64,000 nt of DNA from Xiphophorus maculatus. Taxonomy: Eukaryota > Chordata > Actinopteri > Cyprinodontiformes > Poeciliidae. Shown here in pieces: positions 60,567 to 64,000 of this stretch. The notes beneath the pieces were generated by a model, which did not search any database, was not told the DNA's origin, and saw only the letters and a program-made list of their open reading frames with translations. Made by a program: the position numbers and the translations under genes. Location of the stretch: assembly GCF_002775205.1 (NCBI RefSeq), contig NC_036454.1, positions 10,250,882 through 10,314,881 of the forward strand, read 5' to 3'. The first letter of the stretch is position 1. Each line of letters starts with the position of its first letter.

Positions 60567-63500
60567 TCAGAGGTAAACAATATTTTCCTCGACTTCCTCC
60601 TCTCCGTTCTGTCCTTCGAGGGAGAGATAAGCCTGGGGTGGGAGCAGCGGGGTAAGAGAGGGAGAGGAGGAGTTGTGCTCCTTTATGGGTCCGTGACCTG
60701 TGATCCCTGACCTCCAGGAACCTGAAGTTTGTGTTTCCTCCAGCTGGGTGAAATCTGCTGCAAGGAGAAAAACGAGTCAACAATTCTGGGATCTGCAAGT
60801 AGAGGAGGTAAATCAAGATCATGTTTTAAAAGCAGAAATATGTCCTACTGTTGCCGCATCTCTGCTGCTGTGAAGGCACTCTGCTGCTGAAGGTATGGAG
60901 GCAATCAGCGGACGGTCGGGAGCAGCTGTGGTTGTTGCCGTACAGAGGCTGCTTGCCGTGCGTTTGGCTCAGCAGTGTGTTGAGGCTGTTGTAGAGGCTG
61001 GCGCTAACGCTGCGGTCGGCTGAGCTGAGCGGCGGTCCATCCGGATTATTCTTCTTCTGCGTGGAGAGGGTGTGCTGGTGGTTGTAGATGGGTGGCTGGT
61101 GGAGGTGGTTCTGTTGCAGGGAGCTGAACAAACCCGACTCGTTTTTGAACAGTGAGTAGTTCCCATCAAAGCTGCCTGTGCGGCTGTGTGTGGGAACCTG
61201 GAGCGATAACACACAAAAAAAGAGTAGAGGTCAAGCAAACCACCCTGTTTTACTTTTATACATTTTTTATTCCGTTACCGTTAATTTTTCTGCTCATTTC
61301 TACAGCAGATGTCAGCAGCTTTCCCTGATTAAAATTTTACTTTAGCTTTCTTGAGATGCAAAAAATATTATATGGTAATCATGAAATAGAAATGTTTGTT
61401 TTTCTATTGTTATAGCAAACTATTTGATTCTGGAGAAATGCTTTGATCATCTTAACATTTCCAAAAGTTATTTTCAAAAGATATAATCTGGACTTGCACA
61501 ATAAATGGAGTTCTGATTTTCAATGTGTGCAACAGCAAGACTGCAAAGGGCTGCTTGGAAACATAATTTAGTAGGATATTAAACTTTAAATGGAACATAT
61601 GCGAGTTCTGCAAACTATTAACACTGTACAGACCGATGGATATTCAGAGTATCTAAATATCTTAAAAAGTGGTGGAGTTGTTATGAATTAGGAAAATGTG
61701 GGATACCTTGAATAGATATCTTCATCACAATATTTAAAAATAGTTTCATACATAGAGCTGCTCAACAAGACTGTAATGAAGTTTCTTCATACCCTAAGTG
61801 ATTGTGACTTGTTTTAATACATGTAGTAAAATTGTAATAAAACTGCACAATTAAAGAGTCCATTGCAGTAACAGTGAACAATAATCCATAAACAATTATG
61901 CATTAATTATGTAGATTACAGATAGCACTTAAATATAATGAGATGGTATATATGTACATGTAACAACCTAAATCTCTGAAGGGGCAAACAAGGAGTATCT
62001 GGTTCAAAACATGAAAATAGTGAGAAATTAACCTGAATAAAAGACAAAAAAAAGGAAAATTAAATCGGACGTAAAAATAAATAAAATCATTTCCCATTGC
62101 CTTAGATCTCGTTTTCACTCAAGAAAACCACATGAAAAATGTTTATAGTGCGAACAGCCATTTTTTGTACTTTGACATTTTCTGCCTCGATGTATTTCCT
62201 CCTCCTCTCTCTGATCTGCTTGCCTTGTATCCATCTAGTGGTATTGTGACGGGCAGGCTGCTCTGTCGGCTGTGTCTCCAGCTCTGCAGCAGCCTCTGCT
62301 GGGTTTCGATCCTCTCCTTCTCCCTCTCTACACTCCTCTGGCCCTCCCTCAGCCTGTCCAGGTTTTGCTGATACTCCTGCAGCTGGGCGTCGAGCTCCTC
62401 TCGCTCGCAGCGGAGCCGCTCGGACTCAGACAGACACTGCTGCTCTCGCTGCTCCAACACGTTCTCCTGGTCAGTCTGTAAGCAAACAGGCAAATATGTG
62501 TTTATCTATGCTTCAGTACATTCTATCTTTTTAACTTCAGTAGATTTTATCATATTGCAACCATAAAAATCCATGTATGTTCAATGAAACCAACACAAAT
62601 TGGTCTGTGCCTTTTGGATGGAAAATGATACAAGGTTTTCAAAAAGTCTTCTTTTTATTTTTAGGGAACTGAATGCTTTGCCAATATTAAGACTTACATT
62701 TGGAAGATTTGTTTTGAAAACTATATATCCTTTTCCTTTCCCTTCCCCCAAGAATATGTAGTGGTTATAATGTTAAAAAATTCAGAGGGGGAGGAATACT
62801 TTCACATTACAGACTGAAGATGAGAACAAAAAAAATGTACTACAGGAATGATAAGAGTATTTAGGTTCTATTTTAACTGCTGTGAATGAAAAAGTAGACA
62901 GAAATGAGTCTTACCTGCTGTTTCTCTCTGGCCACACATTCTTTTTCCCAGCGCTGCTGCTCTTGTTTCAGTTTAACTTGGAGCTTCTGCACCTCATCCA
63001 CATCTTCTTTCTTCCTCTCCAAACTCTTCTTTTCCTCTTTCATCTTGTCAGTGCTCCTCTGCTTCTCCTGTTCCTGGAGGGATAAAAAGCAAATCAGCAT
63101 CTTAGTGCTGTTTTGAACCTCATGTGCCATGAGCTCATTGACTGGCTGGCAGATAAATTACAGATAAATATTTATATGAACAAACCAAGTTGGTTTGGAG
63201 GGAGGTGATGCTGCGAAGCTGAGGTCTTTCTCCCTCTTGAAGAAGAAGTTTCTGGACTTCATAGAAGCTGTCCTGGAGGGTCACAGCTGCCTGAAAACAT
63301 GAGACTCTGTTTCAAACTGTAACATAACCACCATGTTCTGAATGTCATCAGAGTTTTTCCTCATCGGAATACAAACTAGTGAAAAAATATATAAAAAAAT
63401 ATATAAACTGCCACCGTTTCCTAACCTAACTACTATAATGAACATAAAAACATATTTCTAAGAGAAATGTTTTAAGGAATTAGGCTAGCATATAGTAAAG

Positions 63501-64000
63501 ATTAATAATGCATTCATTCCCTTGTCCTGTATATTACCATAATTTTCTCAAGGTTCATTTCATGTCATTTTTATTTATTTCATTCACTCAATAATAAATA
63601 TAAATAGTTCATGTAACAACTGAAAGCAATCGTGAATGAAAAAGAGCAGAAAGAAGCATAAACTTATATCTGCCCTCTATTCAGATGAAAAGAAAATTAG
63701 CTATTCAGCTTTTACAGACATATTTCAAAAACAGAAAAAATACATACAAAAAATAAGCAAAAAATACAAATCAAAACATCAGTTTAATCAGTTGATCATA
63801 ATGATTTTATTTTTTTTTTAAATGCAGAAATATATTTGCATTTTTCTTCCTACCTGCAGACTGTAGAGAAGCTGAGTCAGGCTCTGGACGCTCTCTGCCA
63901 CCTAAATACAGTGCATTGATATATAATAATAACAACTTCTACTTGTTAATCTGTGAAAACTACTGATGGGAAAAAGTAAGGAGCTCAAACCTTTAAAAGT
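60567..64000 (-). CDS. arhgef28: RhoGEF C-terminal coiled coil, arhgef28-like (5' part beyond right edge)
   Basis: C-terminal part of a Dbl-family Rho exchange factor of the p190RhoGEF/AKAP13/ARHGEF2/ARHGEF18 group. Exons in transcription order: 63854-63901, 63186-63290, 62915-63073, 62224-62475, 60849-61197, 60567-60757; a possible further exon end is at 63991-64000. VAESVQSLTQLLYSLQ and AAVTLQDSFYEVQKLLLQEG lead into a long charged coiled coil (EQEKQRSTDKMKEEKKSL, then REELDAQLQEYQQNLDRL) ending SWRHSRQSSLPVTIPLDG. A Ser/Asn-rich exon (RTGSFDGNYSLFKNESG) follows. By splice phase the last exon ends GEEEVEENIVYL. The catalytic DH-PH part lies off the window. The exon 62224-62475 uses a GC donor. 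Choice of paralogue rests on resemblance from memory and on chromosome-5 linkage with osmr and adamts12, so it is tentative; the final exon frame also needs RNA evidence. Confidence 0.6.
62003..62069. repeat. Right copy of the 67-bp direct repeat
   Basis: This is the partner of 59691-59758. Unlike the left copy it lacks the inverted arm in front, so it shows the unit before the snap-back addition. It lies in an intron of the RhoGEF gene. Confidence 0.88.
62550..62670. mobile_element. Terminal fragment of a mariner/Tc1-like element
   Basis: ACCAACACAAATTGGTCTGT, GGATGGAAAATGATACAAGG and GGTTTTCAAAAAGTCTTC match the terminal region of the transposon family seen at 57318-57560. It lies in the RhoGEF intron 62476-62914, is non-coding, and its ends are approximate. 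Confidence 0.68.

Noticed and set aside
60969-61238. Thr/Ser/Arg-rich frame overlapping the RhoGEF exon 60849-61197
   Set aside because: It is the wrong frame; only the VPTHSRTGSFDG frame fits the phase-0 acceptor and the exon before.
62882-63116. Phe/Leu/Ser-rich plus-strand frames
   Set aside because: They are antisense images of the Lys/Glu-rich coiled-coil exon 62915-63073.

Overview
The window is vertebrate nuclear DNA, almost certainly from a teleost fish. Every gene is split into many exons by GT-AG (and two GC-AG) introns. The proteins recovered by joining exons are vertebrate families in fish-like form, and the AT-rich intergenic DNA holds degraded Tc1/mariner, hAT-MITE and LINE-tail repeats of the kind common in fish. 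I see no rRNA, tRNA, CRISPR or bacterial feature.

Layout, left to right. (1) 256-9005, minus: the 5' part of an ADAMTS12-type secreted metalloprotease, ending at the left edge inside the zinc-binding motif. (2) 13026-19905, plus: a complete 13-exon glycerol-3-phosphate acyltransferase 3 gene (446 aa). (3) 24891-27310, minus: a complete 7-exon cardiac/atrial myosin regulatory light chain, myl7 (172 aa). (4) 28525-32111, minus: a complete 10-exon glucokinase with a liver-type N terminus (475 aa). (5) 39911-42834, plus: a complete 7-exon R-SNARE ykt6 (198 aa). (6) 45867-47584, plus: a 4-exon, 82-aa single-pass membrane protein that I do not recognise. (7) 50506-58390, minus: a complete 17-exon class I cytokine receptor with the oncostatin M receptor/LIFR layout (879 aa). 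(8) 60567 to beyond 64000, minus: the C-terminal coiled-coil end of a Rho guanine-nucleotide exchange factor, most likely arhgef28-like.

These genes do not form one pathway. myl7(-), gck(-), ykt6(+) reproduce the order and orientation known at human 7p13. adamts12, osmr and arhgef28 all have human counterparts on chromosome 5, and gpat3 on chromosome 4. The window therefore looks like a conserved three-gene block set among genes of other ancestral linkage. Tissue roles differ: matrix remodelling, triacylglycerol synthesis, heart muscle, hepatic glucose sensing, vesicle fusion, cytokine signalling and Rho activation.

I found no clearly undescribed biological system. The most interesting non-genic signals are a set of perfect, very short-loop palindromes. 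They include a 40-bp A-B-A'-B'-A block at 49666-49705 and a snap-back structure at 59679-59717 whose history can be read against a second copy at 62003-62069. Exon borders were assigned by hand from splice consensus, reading phase and family similarity; no alignment software was available.
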